This document shows, in pieces, positions 6,702 to 11,684 of a stretch of 21,314 bases of DNA (its first letter is position 1; every line of letters begins with the position of its first letter). The DNA comes from Baffinella frigidus (taxonomy: Eukaryota > Cryptophyceae > Cryptomonadales > Baffinellaceae), in assembly GCA_026770585.1 (NCBI GenBank), contig MU646751.1, positions 245,823 to 267,136 of the forward strand. Direction: 5' to 3'. Made by a program: the position numbers and the translations under genes. Under the pieces are notes generated by a model. It made no database searches and was not told where the DNA came from. It saw only the letters and a program-made list of their open reading frames with translations.

Positions 6702-8541
6702 GTGCGTGAGAGAGGGTGTGAGAAAGAGAAAACGGTTCACCAATACTAGCAGGCTCCTCGGGTGTAACCTCCTCCCCAGTTTGGTGCCGTCCTGGCACAA
6801 CGCCTGCTGCCCTGTCGCAAACGACGGCTGGGCCACGCAGGGCCAATCTAACGTGGATTTTTTTTGTCATTTTCGAGCAGAAAATCCAGTGCAAAAGCGC
6901 ACGAGCGCGTGAATGCTGCGCTTTTGTACTGGAGTTTCGGCTCTAAAAGTGTTTTATGGCGAGCCCAGTTTTACTCATGCAGAGCTGGAGTGTGTAAAAC
7001 ACACGCGAGACCCTGGTACAAACAAGTCTGGATGGGGTGTCTGATTCGTAAGTTAACACAATCTTGCTGCAAAATCAACTTTTGGGAAAAGGTCGAAAAT
7101 CGATCTTTTGGTCCTTCCGTGAGGGCTGGTGGCCTGGTACAAACAAGTCCGGACCAGTCAACAGAAGCGGGAGTCTCAGAGGCGGGATCCTACCACGCCA
7201 GATTGGAGGAGGGGGTTAATTTTTTTAAACCGTATGTGGATACGTATTTGACTTTTGAAAACAACTGCCTTCAGGGGAAATTGACTTTTGGCGACCCCTT
7301 CGAAGACTCTGGCGTGGTAGCTGGTGCGCACCCAACCAGCTCTGCCCGAGTGAAACTGAGCTCGCCATCCAACACATTTAGAGCAGAAACTCCAGCACAC
7401 ACGCGCGGCATTCCACTCGAGGCTAGAAATGGCCGGCGGCGCACCCGCGGGTGAACGCGTAGCAGTCCTTCGTGTCACCCCATGGAGGACCGGTCTACAG
7501 TAGCGGGAGTCTCAGAGGCGGGATCCTAGCTGGTGCGCACCAGCAACTTACTGACCCCCTCGACGCACTTCAAAAGCAAGAGAGGGAGACCTCTCAGGAA
7601 AACGGGGCTCGCCATAAAACACATTTAGAGCAGGATCTCCGGTGCAAAAGCGCACCATCGCGTGAATGCTGCGCTTTTGTACTGGAGTGTCTTCTCTATA
7701 CGTGATTTGTGGCGAGCCCAGTTCCATTCAGGCAGAGCTAGGAGGCCTGCGGCGCACCAGCGCGTGAATTCGTAGTAGTCCTTTGTGACCCCCCATGGAA
7801 GAAACGCGGCACGTAGCTTGTCTGCGATCCCGCCGACTCCCTGGTGTTTTGGAGTTCGGTGTTGAGGGTTTGGGGTTGAGTGTTGAGTGTTGAGTGTTGA
7901 GTGTTGAGCGTTGAGTGTTGAATGTTGAGTGTTGAGTGTTGAGTGTTGAGTGTTGAGGGTTGAGGTTTCTAAACCCTGAGGGTTGAGGTGTCTAAGCCCT
8001 GAGAGTTGATGTTTCTCAACCCTGAGAGTTGATGTTTCTCAACCCTGAGGGACACCCCATGGAAGAAACGCGGCGCAAAGCTTGTCTGCGATCCTGCCGA
8101 CTCCCTGGGGTTTGGGGTTTGTGGTTTGGGATTTGGGGTTTGGGGTTTGGGGTGTGGTGTGTGGTGTGTGGTGTGTGGGGTGTGTGGTGGTGGGTTTGGG
8201 GTTTGGGGTGTGGGGTGTTGGGTTTGGGGTTTGGGGTTTGGGGTTTGGGATTTGGGGTGTGGGGTGAGGGGTGTTGGGTTTGGGGTTTGGGGTTTGGGGT
8301 TTGGGGTTGATGGTTGATGGTGCATGGTTGAGGGTTGAGGGTTGAGGGTTCTTAACCCTAAAATAGGTGTTTGCACACTCACGAGACGGTTCACCTTCTC
8401 ACGAGACACCACACCCTAGACTCTAAACCGCAAACCCTGAACCCTAAAGCACTCGTCCGCGAACATGTTCACCTCTGCGGTGGGAACAGGCACTTTCTGG
8501 TGGTATGCAAATCCGTCCTTGATAAATGGACCACGTGGGAA
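1041..8541 (-). CDS. Multi-exon DUF647 / RUS (ROOT UVB SENSITIVE) family gene, partial
   Basis: Six minus-strand exons with AG acceptors and GT or GC donors join in phase without a stop: 7758-7840, 5511-5598, 3778-3854, 2635-2738, 1661-1716, 1041-1142 (510 nt, 170 codons). A seventh at 8473-8541 is possible. The product follows the DUF647 order: AAFLPWG...DYYEFTRW, STVSVFGTQSLLLALGVKTN, an Ala-rich stretch with AFGKFGKMAFAAK, FDSDAKRWRF, a hydrophobic segment after FPVGF, then ATRGTFYKQF and ENLGDITAKG. RUS proteins are predicted membrane-associated proteins. Plant RUS1/RUS2 act in plastids in early seedling development and UV-B response, and animals have RUSF1. The biochemical role here is unknown. 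Introns are 2159, 1656, 1039, 918 and 518 nt and are full of exon copies and transposons. The N terminus, the C terminus and a start codon were not found. Family assignment is from remembered motifs, without a search. Confidence 0.85.
1181..1216. repeat. (ATT)n microsatellite
   Basis: About eleven uninterrupted ATT units, just upstream of the exon 6 acceptor on the minus strand. Confidence 0.95.
1222..1271. repeat. Telomere-like TTTGGGG tract
   Basis: Degenerate GGTTTGGGG units in intron 5. Confidence 0.8.
1365..1500. repeat. G-rich degenerate repeat
   Basis: Loose repeats of TTTGATAGGGGG and related strings. It includes a small exon 5 fragment. Confidence 0.6.
1438..1538 (-). pseudogene. 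Truncated copies of RUS exon 5
   Basis: 1508-1538 encodes IVAMSVTLKQ, close to the intact exon's IVAISVTLKQ, and ends at the same border, but the GC donor has become gcctgc. 1438-1450 keeps only the last codons. Both lie in G-rich repetitive DNA within intron 5. Confidence 0.6.
1661..1716 (-). CDS. RUS exon 5 (hydrophobic FPVGFIFIVAISVTLK)
   Basis: Acceptor gaccgcag at 1717-1724 and donor AAGCAG|gcaagc, a GC donor in a strong consensus context; 56 nt. It encodes the end of a Gly codon and QFPVGFIFIVAISVTLKQ, a likely membrane segment. It corresponds to the FPxxFxxLxxxxNxxK stretch of RUS proteins. Phases fit exon 4 (phase 1) and exon 6 (phase 0). Truncated copies ending at the same border lie at 1508-1538 and 1438-1450. 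Confidence 0.75.
1725..1796. repeat. Four 18-bp tandem repeats
   Basis: Unit ATCCACCACTTTTGGTTC occurs four times exactly head to tail, starting 9 bp upstream of exon 5 on the minus strand. It probably arose by slippage beside the acceptor. Confidence 0.9.
1905..1982. repeat. Tandem copies of GGTCAACATTTGCGAGA-like unit
   Basis: Four to five variants of a 17-18 bp unit. Further copies at 2170-2212 and 2582-2600 always lie next to exon 4 copies, so the unit belongs to the duplicated intron flank. Confidence 0.75.
2009..2385 (-). pseudogene. Three partial copies of RUS exon 4
   Basis: 2009-2045 encodes NGLEITTFVAQ with donor gtcagt. 2241-2266 keeps ITTFVEQ with the same donor. 2328-2385 encodes ALMWVGANGLEFTTLVAQ but has a poor donor (gttcct). 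None has the exon 5' part with FDSDAKRW. They sit in repeated intron DNA with units related to ggtcaacatttgcgagag. Confidence 0.7.
2409..2573. mobile_element. MITE-like element with about 40-bp terminal inverted repeats
   Basis: The ends (GAGTTTCCA...TATTAATTAATTGC and its complement) are about 40 bp. The inner part holds inverted AACGAAAATTACTACAC motifs. The flanks repeat TCTGGCA (2402-2408, 2574-2580), up to 9 bp as TCTCTGGCA, a likely target-site duplication. It lies between two exon 4 copies. Confidence 0.8.
2635..2738 (-). CDS. RUS exon 4 (FDSDAKRWRF)
   Basis: This 104-nt segment encodes WGRKFDSDAKRWRFRSALMW and continues VGANGLEITTFVAQ. It has an AAG acceptor (weak, G-rich context; an in-frame TGA just upstream limits the exon) and donor CAAG|gtctgt. 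FDxDxKRWR followed by an acidic LEI/LEL is a DUF647 hallmark. It enters by completing Lys and leaves in phase 1, matching exon 5. Four partial copies surround it; in two of them the donor is the better GTCAGT. Confidence 0.8.
2760..3100. other. Intron sequence with no recognised gene
   Basis: Apart from the exon 4 copy at 2854-2929, I see only AT-richer DNA and a short inverted repeat (GCCCTAA...TTAGGGC, about 2969-2997). Confidence 0.5.
2854..2929 (-). pseudogene. 5' copy of RUS exon 4
   Basis: This copy carries KFDSDAKRWRFRSALMW almost unchanged, then diverges before the NGLEITTF part, and has no donor at the expected place. It complements the 3'-truncated copies at 2009-2385. Confidence 0.7.
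3100..3645. other. Intron 3 region, no identified gene
   Basis: Open frames exist on both strands, but I recognise none. One minus-strand stretch (WSYAFFGKEFSGCRQTLFCQ, about 3130-3210) looks protein-like and may be another exon copy or an exon of a different gene. Perfect palindromes lie at 3384-3397 (CGTGACCGGTCACG) and 3449-3466 (GAGCATACATGTATGCTC). A 24-bp unit is duplicated at 3472-3519. Confidence 0.4.
3649..3742. mobile_element. Inverted-repeat element, about 25-bp arms
   Basis: 3649-3673 pairs with 3718-3742 with few mismatches. The loop contains CTGGTACAAAC, a motif that recurs in other elements (6170, 7013, 7138, 11482). It lies just inside the exon 3 donor. Confidence 0.7.
3778..3854 (-). 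CDS. RUS exon 3 (Ala-rich, AFGKFGKMAFAAK)
   Basis: Acceptor ctcgcgcag at 3855-3863; donor GCAAA|gtactc; 77 nt, phase 0 to phase 2. It encodes AGAAAAAGWIWANAFGKFGK and then MAFAAK. In DUF647 proteins this is the segment usually containing NWVLKDGLG(K/R)xG(R/K). The poly-Ala comes from a GCG trinucleotide run, so length variation is expected here. The last two bases join G of the next exon to make Lys. The donor is weak and is inferred mainly from phase. Three partial copies lie at 4120-4158, about 4437-4467 and 4624-4645. Confidence 0.75.
3891..4042. mobile_element. CCACACAGCGG-family MITE with an empty-site paralogue
   Basis: The termini CCACACAGCGG and CCGCTGTGTGG extend to about 24 bp with mismatches. 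A CCTACGGTAGG core lies in the middle. The paralogous intron segment at 4344-4375 runs straight from catgcctatg to taccgaggcggg, so about 152 bp are inserted here. The junction is consistent with TA insertion plus loss of one base on the left. Confidence 0.88.
4044..4530. repeat. Tandem duplication of intron 2 plus exon 3 border
   Basis: About 4044-4220 and 4354-4530 match closely (gaggcgggtccgtcgttttg, ccatggacaga, ctcgatttggtccacttcag). The first copy has the MITE at 3891-4042; the second does not. Confidence 0.85.
4120..4645 (-). pseudogene. Partial copies of RUS exon 3
   Basis: Copies beginning at 4158, 4467 and 4645 each keep an AG acceptor (gagcag or gtgcag) and the Ala-rich start (GCG/GCC run then GW(V/I) or RF), but lose AFGKFGKMAF. 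The first two are about 310 nt apart in a tandem duplication that includes flanking intron DNA. A fourth acceptor-like copy at 4318-4320 has lost the exon body. Confidence 0.65.
4651..4789. mobile_element. CCACGCCAGA-family MITE
   Basis: The termini are CCACGCCAGAG and CTGGCGTGG. The inner inverted repeat GCCAAAAGT...ACTTTTGGC lies at 4676-4726. Same family as 7193-7317, 14597-14721, 15755-15911 and 19180-19305. Confidence 0.8.
4800..5020. other. No recognised feature
   Basis: Intron 2 sequence without a repeat, element or coding segment that I can support. Confidence 0.4.
5023..5440 (-). pseudogene. Damaged copies of RUS exon 2, downstream side
   Basis: 5231-5310 encodes ASTVSVFGTQSLLLALGVKT, with a stop where the last Lys should be. 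5363-5440 has SSTVSVFGTRSPFLLARG with small indels. About 5023-5078 is more degenerate. The first two and the intact exon form a tandem array of about 130-150 bp units, each including the GC donor (gcacg). They lack the 5' end RIAQRIV and the acceptor. Confidence 0.7.
5164..5190. repeat. (GAA)n microsatellite
   Basis: Nine GAA units in intron 2. Confidence 0.95.
5511..5598 (-). CDS. RUS exon 2
   Basis: Acceptor gtgcag at 5599-5604; donor AACAAG|gcacgc, so a GC-AG intron; 88 nt. The frame gives RIAQRIVSSTVSVFGTQSLL, then LALGVKTNK. The ATQSLL/ALGV motif is characteristic of DUF647. The exon enters with one base completing Trp and leaves in phase 0, matching both neighbours. At least five other copies lie between about 5023 and 6489. 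This is the only copy with an undamaged frame and both borders. Confidence 0.85.
5634..5740. repeat. (GA)n tract
   Basis: Long GA/GT-rich tract beginning about 35 bp upstream of exon 2 on the minus strand. There it is a (CT)n run and could serve as a polypyrimidine region. Confidence 0.9.
5836..5975. repeat. (GA)n tracts
   Basis: Two impure GA runs flanking a gagactcttaacaaccgag segment in intron 1. Confidence 0.85.
6031..6223. mobile_element. CCACTCGAG-family MITE (GCTAGAGGGGCCTATT subgroup)
   Basis: The ends TCCACTCGAGAATGCTAGAG and its complement pair over about 28 bp. The inside carries GTGTAGTAACTTTCGTTG and CCTGGTACAAATATTTACAA. A second copy is at 11359-11538. Confidence 0.85.
6303..6452. 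mobile_element. Near-perfect fold-back element, 67-bp arms
   Basis: 6303-6369 and 6386-6452 are complementary except at two positions, around a 16-nt loop. TA lies inside each end (6304-6305, 6450-6451), so the element may be 6306-6449 with TA target duplications. Such high arm identity suggests recent insertion or arm conversion. Confidence 0.88.
6520..6735. repeat. (GA)n tract with GAGAGAAG units
   Basis: GA-rich satellite that includes five AGAGAAGG-type units at 6570-6620. Open frames here are a low-complexity artefact. Confidence 0.9.
6874..6943. repeat. Hairpin around GTGCAAAAGCGC / GCGCTTTTGTAC
   Basis: 6874-6900 pairs with 6918-6943. It is closely related to the inverted repeat at 7607-7717 with the same loop (gcgtgaatgct). 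Confidence 0.8.
6931..7393. mobile_element. Long inverted-repeat element, about 59-bp arms
   Basis: 6931-6989 and 7336-7393 are complementary with about 85 percent identity. The interior holds CTGGTACAAACAAGTC twice (7014, 7137) and the nested TA element at 7193-7317. Confidence 0.8.
7193..7317. mobile_element. CCACGCCAGA-family MITE with exact TA duplication and empty site
   Basis: The element is flanked by TA at 7191-7192 and 7318-7319. A paralogous stretch at about 7502-7540 reads gtctcagaggcgggatcc TA gctggtgcgcac without the element. Precise insertion of 125 bp at TA is therefore visible in one window. The inside carries TTGACTTTTG repeats. Confidence 0.95.
7436..7491 (-). pseudogene. 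Truncated copy of RUS exon 1, 3' side
   Basis: It reads PWGDTKDCYAFTRGCAAG against PWGVTKDYYEFTRW in the intact exon. The donor position is changed (cgcgg|gtgcgc). It lacks the exon 5' half. Confidence 0.6.
7607..7717. mobile_element. Inverted-repeat element, about 47-bp arms
   Basis: GCTCGCCATAAAACACATTT at the left end pairs with the segment ending GTGGCGAGC at the right. The loop gcaccatcgcgtgaatgct is nearly the same as in the hairpin at 6874-6943. Confidence 0.8.
7758..7840 (-). CDS. RUS exon 1 of the recognised chain (start of DUF647)
   Basis: Acceptor caccag at 7841-7846, donor CGCTG|gtgcgc, 83 nt, entering in phase 0 and leaving in phase 2. It encodes GVGGIADKLRAAFLPWG and then VTKDYYEFTR, with TG of a Trp codon left at the end. 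The G that opens the next exon completes Trp. FLP.G and DYxxFTRW match the start of the DUF647 domain. Two decayed copies flank it, at 7436-7491 and 8052-8104. Confidence 0.8.
7858..7975. repeat. TGTTGAG array
   Basis: About fourteen 7-bp units GTGTTGA, derived from the telomere-like type. It lies immediately upstream of exon 1 on the minus strand. Confidence 0.9.
8052..8104 (-). pseudogene. Truncated copy of RUS exon 1, 5' side
   Basis: It encodes GVGRIADKLCAAFLPWGV and then leaves the family. The acceptor AG is kept and now follows a telomere-like CCCAAACCCC tract (8105 onward), so the array supplies its upstream intron. Confidence 0.65.
8106..8350. repeat. TTTGGGG / TGTGGGG telomere-like array
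   Basis: Over 25 units of TTTGGGG with GTGTGGT variants, ending in GGGTTGA units that meet a short inverted CCCTAAA at 8352-8360. Confidence 0.9.
8408..8450. repeat. CCCTAAA-type tract
   Basis: Degenerate AAACCCTGAACCCTAAA units, opposite in orientation to the array at 8106-8350. Confidence 0.75.
8473..8541 (-). CDS. Possible upstream exon of the RUS gene
   Basis: A 69-nt open segment reads FPRGPFIKDGFAYHQKVPVP followed by TAE. It has a pyrimidine-rich acceptor (cttcttccgag) and a GAG|gtgaac donor, both in phase 0, which fits the phase-0 start of the exon at 7840. The composition looks like protein, but I recognise no RUS motif in it. The upstream flank is a TA transposon (8558-8691), so the acceptor lies only about 16 nt from an inserted element. 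It could belong to another gene. Confidence 0.4.
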
Positions 8542-8557
8542 CTCGGAAGAAGCCTTA

Positions 8558-8691
8558 TCCGGGGAAACCTATTTTTCTTTCATTTGATGGCAACCAAAAT
8601 TACTACACAAATGCTTTAATACTACTAATAAAAACGAATTGTGTAGTAATTTTCGTTGCCATCAAATGAAAGAAAAATAGGTTTCCCCGGA
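8558..8691. mobile_element. TCCGGGGAAACC-family MITE, 134 bp, TA-flanked
   Basis: Arms of about 50 bp begin TCCGGGGAAACC and run into AAAATTACTACACAA at the centre. The element is flanked by TA at 8556-8557 and 8692-8693. A second copy of identical length lies at 9396-9529. Confidence 0.92.
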
Positions 8692-8699
8692 TAAAGCCA

Positions 8700-8830
8700 G
8701 AGAAGCCATTGGGGAACACATTCAGTCAAAACCCGGCGTTAGCGACCGCAGTGTTTACGGAACTCAAAAACACCCCCGTCTTCCATCCGGAAACCACACT
8801 AGAGTTGACTTGTGGGTATTTTTGAGCATT
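8700..8830. other. Unassigned sequence
   Basis: A minus-strand open stretch (SSVVSGWKTGVFLSSVNTAV, about 8740-8815) looks weakly protein-like, but has no supported exon borders. Confidence 0.25.
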
Positions 8831-8893
8831 CAAAAGTCAATTCGTATGGAAAGCGTTGCTCAGAGCAACGCCCCCCATACGAATTGACTTTTG
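8831..8893. repeat. Double hairpin
   Basis: 19-bp arms (CAAAAGTCAATTCGTATGG) enclose a second perfect hairpin, GCGTTGCTC-A-GAGCAACGC, at 8853-8871. Confidence 0.9.
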
Positions 8894-9125
8894 GAATACA
8901 TCTAAGTCTACTTTAGCGTTGCATGTCTCATTCCGTTTGATGTGTTTGACCAGTTCTCGGATTAGGTGTCAATACGTTCCGATTCCACTGCGAAACCAGA
9001 GATTTTGCAAAAATCAACACCCCCACAAATCTGTCAACTTTCGAAACGAGATACACATTCTGTGTACTTCGATTTTTGATTTTCGCATTGAGTTGACTAA
9101 AACAAACAATCCCCCCTAGCAGTGG

Positions 9126-9384
9126 ATTCTATCTCGGAACATGACTGAATCAGTATCACTTTGTATGCTATGTTAGCTTGTATATCCCTTAAGTGCCCAG
9201 TAGGCTCATACGCCCTACCGTAGGGCCCTAGGACCTACCTAGGACCTCTTGGCCTGCAAATTTGCAGGCCTGGGCACTTAAGGGATAGGTGGCATTTTTG
9301 GGATGTTATTGCTATCTTGGGCATACAACCCATGCCTTACATAGCATAAACGTGATACTGGTCCAGTGATGTTCCGAAATGGGA
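9126..9384. mobile_element. Inverted-repeat element (CTCGGAACATGACTGAATCAG type), host of a nested MITE
   Basis: About 50-bp ends around 9131-9178 and 9334-9378 are complementary with mismatches. The 101-bp element at 9185-9285 is nested inside. A second copy at 9589-9772 lacks that nested element, and its right arm is decayed. Confidence 0.8.
9185..9285. mobile_element. TCCCTTAAGTGCCCAG-family MITE, 101 bp, with TA duplication and empty site
   Basis: The ends TCCCTTAAGTGCCCAG and CTGGGCACTTAAGGGA pair perfectly. TA flanks both ends (9183-9184, 9286-9287). The paralogue at 9624-9640 reads gttagctttTATAagtggc without the element. The centre holds CCCTACCGTAGGGCCCTAGG and a perfect CCTGCAAATTTGCAGG palindrome. 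Confidence 0.95.
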
Positions 9385-9395
9385 TCGAGGGTTTA

Positions 9396-9529
9396 TCCGG
9401 GGAAACCTGTTTTTCTTTCATTTGATGGCAATCAAAATTACTACACAGATTCTTTTATATTACTAATAAGAACAAATTGTGTAGTAATTTTCGTTGCCAC
9501 CAAATGAAAGAGAAATAGGTTTCCCCGGA
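9396..9529. mobile_element. TCCGGGGAAACC-family MITE, 134 bp, TA-flanked
   Basis: Close copy of 8558-8691 with TA at 9394-9395 and 9530-9531. The related region at 9752-9800 (ttccgaaatggggtcgaggg, then aggacccttttcaag) lacks it, although that junction is not exact. Confidence 0.92.
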
Positions 9530-9588
9530 TAAGGGTGGGGTGAGGACCCTTTTCAAGCGCGACCCCACACGCTGTGTGGTTGGCGTGT

Positions 9589-9852
9589 ACATGACTGAAT
9601 CAGTATCACTTTGTATGCTATGTTAGCTTTTATAAGTGGCATTTCAGGGTTGCTGTTGCTTCCTTGGGCATACAACCCATGCCCAACACAGCATAAACGC
9701 GGAACATCAACCCTCAGGGTTTCGAAACCTCATGTTGACCGATTCAGCAATCTTCCGAAATGGGGTCGAGGGAGGGGTAAGGACCCTTTTCAAGAGGGTG
9801 GGGCAAGGACCCTTTTCAAGCGCGACCCCACACGCTGTGTGGTTGGCGTGTA
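9589..9852. repeat. Second copy of the 9138-9590 unit, without nested elements
   Basis: It repeats catgactgaatcagtatcac, gggcatacaacccatgcc and ttccgaaatgggg, then gcgaccccacacgctgtgtg. Both MITEs of the first copy are absent. Confidence 0.85.
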
Positions 9853-9944
9853 CTCATTCTGCACGATCAACCCCGCGCTTTCGCCCCCCCCCAGTTCCGT
9901 GTCCGGTATTGACGCCCTGTTCGCATGGGGGTGGATGTTGACTA

Positions 9945-10045
9945 TCCCTGAAGTGGCCAGTAGGCTCATACGCCCTACCGTAGGGCCCTATGACCTGCCT
10001 AGGACCTCTTGGTGGTCAAATTTGACCACCTGGCCACTTGAGGGA
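9945..10045. mobile_element. TCCCT-family MITE, 101 bp, TA-flanked
   Basis: Same length and core as 9185-9285 (TAGGCTCATACGCCCTACCG). The arms differ in compensated positions (CTGAAGTGGCCAG / CTGGCCACTTGAG), and the central palindrome is GGTGGTCAAATTTGACCACC. TA lies at 9943-9944 and 10046-10047. Confidence 0.93.
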
Positions 10046-10047
10046 TA

Positions 10048-10214
10048 CAGCGGGCTACGAAGGGATTCTCGGGGGCCGAGCCACGGAGCATCGGTTATGA
10101 TATCCGTAGGAAAAACCCCGTGGCCCTACATATTGCCTACCGTAGGGTCCTATGCATCATGATCCGATTATCCAATTATGGGTGGTTCACAAAATCCCTT
10201 CGCAGTCCGCTGTG
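10048..10214. mobile_element. CAGCGGGCT-family MITE (relative of 3891-4042)
   Basis: CAGCGGGCTACGAAGGGATT pairs with AATCCCTTCGCAGTCCGCTG. The middle carries CCTACCGTAGGG. The terminal CCACA is missing at the left, where it abuts the 9945-10045 element. Confidence 0.78.
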
Positions 10215-10273
10215 AGTGCGCTGTGCAGTCCACTCGGGACACTACGAGGAACCGCAGCACCGGATATCCGGTG

Positions 10274-10606
10274 TAACGTGACCAAAACATGCTGACTTTT
10301 GGCGCGTTTCCGAAGAAACGATCCAATTATTGACTATAGATGGTTCTCCGAAGTGTTCTGAGTGGAGGGGGGATGCAGAAGAAGAGTTGGCTGCTCGCCC
10401 GGGCGTCTCTCCTGTCGACTAAGTTGCCGTGTCGGCAAAAGTTGCCGATAACACGTGACCGATCGCAGGTTACGAGTCCCCCGTACACATATTGACCAAT
10501 TTGAGCTGTTCCTGGTACCGCTCGGAACACTACGAGGAACCATTCTTAAGTCAATCATTGGATTTCCCCCCAAGAAACACGTCAAAAGTCAGCAATTTGT
10601 CACGTC
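10274..10606. mobile_element. Inverted-repeat element, about 90-bp arms
   Basis: About 10274-10365 is complementary to about 10518-10606 with mismatches and a small gap (shared ...GCTGACTTTTG, CCAAT.ATTGACT, ATGGTTC.TCG.AGTGTTC). It has the longest arms in the window. The 150-bp interior has no recognised gene. Confidence 0.75.
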
Positions 10607-10800
10607 CCTCCCCGGATTTCCGGGGGGGGACGTGCCCCGTAGCGGGACCGAAAGTGCTCATAACCTCTGCAGTCCGATCCGGGGACCTCTGTTCTCCTCA
10701 GTAAATCTGCAAGCCAGCACGCGACCTCCGGTCCACATGCTGCACCTCTCTAGCTAGTTCTCCCCTGTAGGACTGCAGAATTATTTCATCCCGACGAGGA
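10607..10800. other. No recognised feature
   Basis: Unique-looking sequence with short open frames on the plus strand that I cannot assign. Confidence 0.4.
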
Positions 10801-10805
10801 GTATT

Positions 10806-10984
10806 CCACACGAGGCTACCCAGGCGAACAGAATAAAACGGACTTTTAAAGTTTTGTGGGCAAATGATCACGTTTCCGCCCGCTGAGCGGTCGGACCTGT
10901 GTAAAGTCGCTGCTTTTCAGCTGAAAATTACTACACACGTTTACCATCGACATTTATTCTGTTCGCATAGGTAGCCTCGTGTGG
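10806..10984. mobile_element. CCACACGAGGCTACC-family MITE
   Basis: The ends CCACACGAGGCTACC and GGTAGCCTCGTGTGG extend with GGCGAACAGAATAAA and its complement. The interior holds GAAAATTACTACACACG. The flanks are TT on each side rather than TA. Confidence 0.88.
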
Positions 10985-10987
10985 TTC

Positions 10988-11097
10988 ACGTTGAATACGA
11001 TTTGGCAACGAAAAACACTACACACATGTTTTACTACACTTGGATGGACCAATCGTGTAATAATTTTCTCTGCCAGTTCCTAGAAATCGTTTTCAAC
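10988..11097. mobile_element. Inverted-repeat element with ACTACACA core
   Basis: GTTGAATACGATTT...GGCAACGAAAAACACTACAC pairs with the segment from GTGTAATAATTTTCTCTGCC to AAATCGTTTTCAAC. Confidence 0.75.
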
Positions 11098-11188
11098 TCG
11101 AATAATCGGCGGGATTAAATTTGAGCGGTTCCTGGTATGAAGCCTGCTCGGATTAGTTATCGTCCAGGAACACGATTTGGCCGGTTTC

Positions 11189-11345
11189 GTCGACATTAAT
11201 GTGCGTACACGTACTGATCAATTGCTTCTAAGGAACGAAATTTGCTACACAATTGGATCCTACGAGTGAAAGTAAAGCATTTGTGAAAATATTTTCGTTG
11301 CCCCGGCAATTAATCGAAAATACTTTGACGCACATGAACATTGTA
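11189..11345. mobile_element. Inverted-repeat element with AACGAAATTTGCTACACAA core
   Basis: CATTAATGTGCGTACACGTA and AATTGC...AACGAAATTTGC on the left pair with ATTTTCGTTGCC...GCAATTAATCG and GACGCACATGAACATTG on the right. The arms are more diverged than in neighbouring elements. Confidence 0.65.
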
Positions 11346-11358
11346 CGGGGGGGGCCTT

Positions 11359-11538
11359 CCACACGAGAATGCTAGAGGGGCCTATTCAAACGTGAGTTGT
11401 AACATTTTTGTAGGAACCTTCGTGAGATTGGTCACGTAACTCTGCGAAATTAGCACAGTCACGAGGTTGGAATACCCTATCCTGGTACAAATGTTTACAA
11501 CCCCACATGTAAATAGGGTCCTCCAGCATTCTCGAGAG
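11359..11538. mobile_element. CCACACGAGAATGCTAGAGG MITE, relative of 6031-6223
   Basis: The arms CACGAGAATGCTAGAGGGGC and the right-hand ATAGGGTCCTCCAGCATTCT pair. The interior shares CCTGGTACAAATGTTTACAA and CCCCACATGTAAATAGG with 6031-6223. Confidence 0.82.
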
Positions 11539-11684
11539 GTTTGTCGAGTGTCGCACCTGACAAACTTGCTCCACTTGGTGTCCCAGACCACCTCTCTCTG
11601 CTGCGACCTGCAGGGGTGGGGTGGGGGGAGGTTACTACCGTAAAGCGAAAAGCTGGCCGGGAATCTTGAAAACACCCAAGAACC

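Noticed and set aside
6464-6894. Open frames in the GA-rich tract on both strands
   Set aside because: They follow from dinucleotide repetition and encode only RE/SL runs.
7969-8412. Pro/Gln-rich or Gly/Trp-rich proteins on either strand
   Set aside because: They translate the TTTGGGG array and have no independent support.
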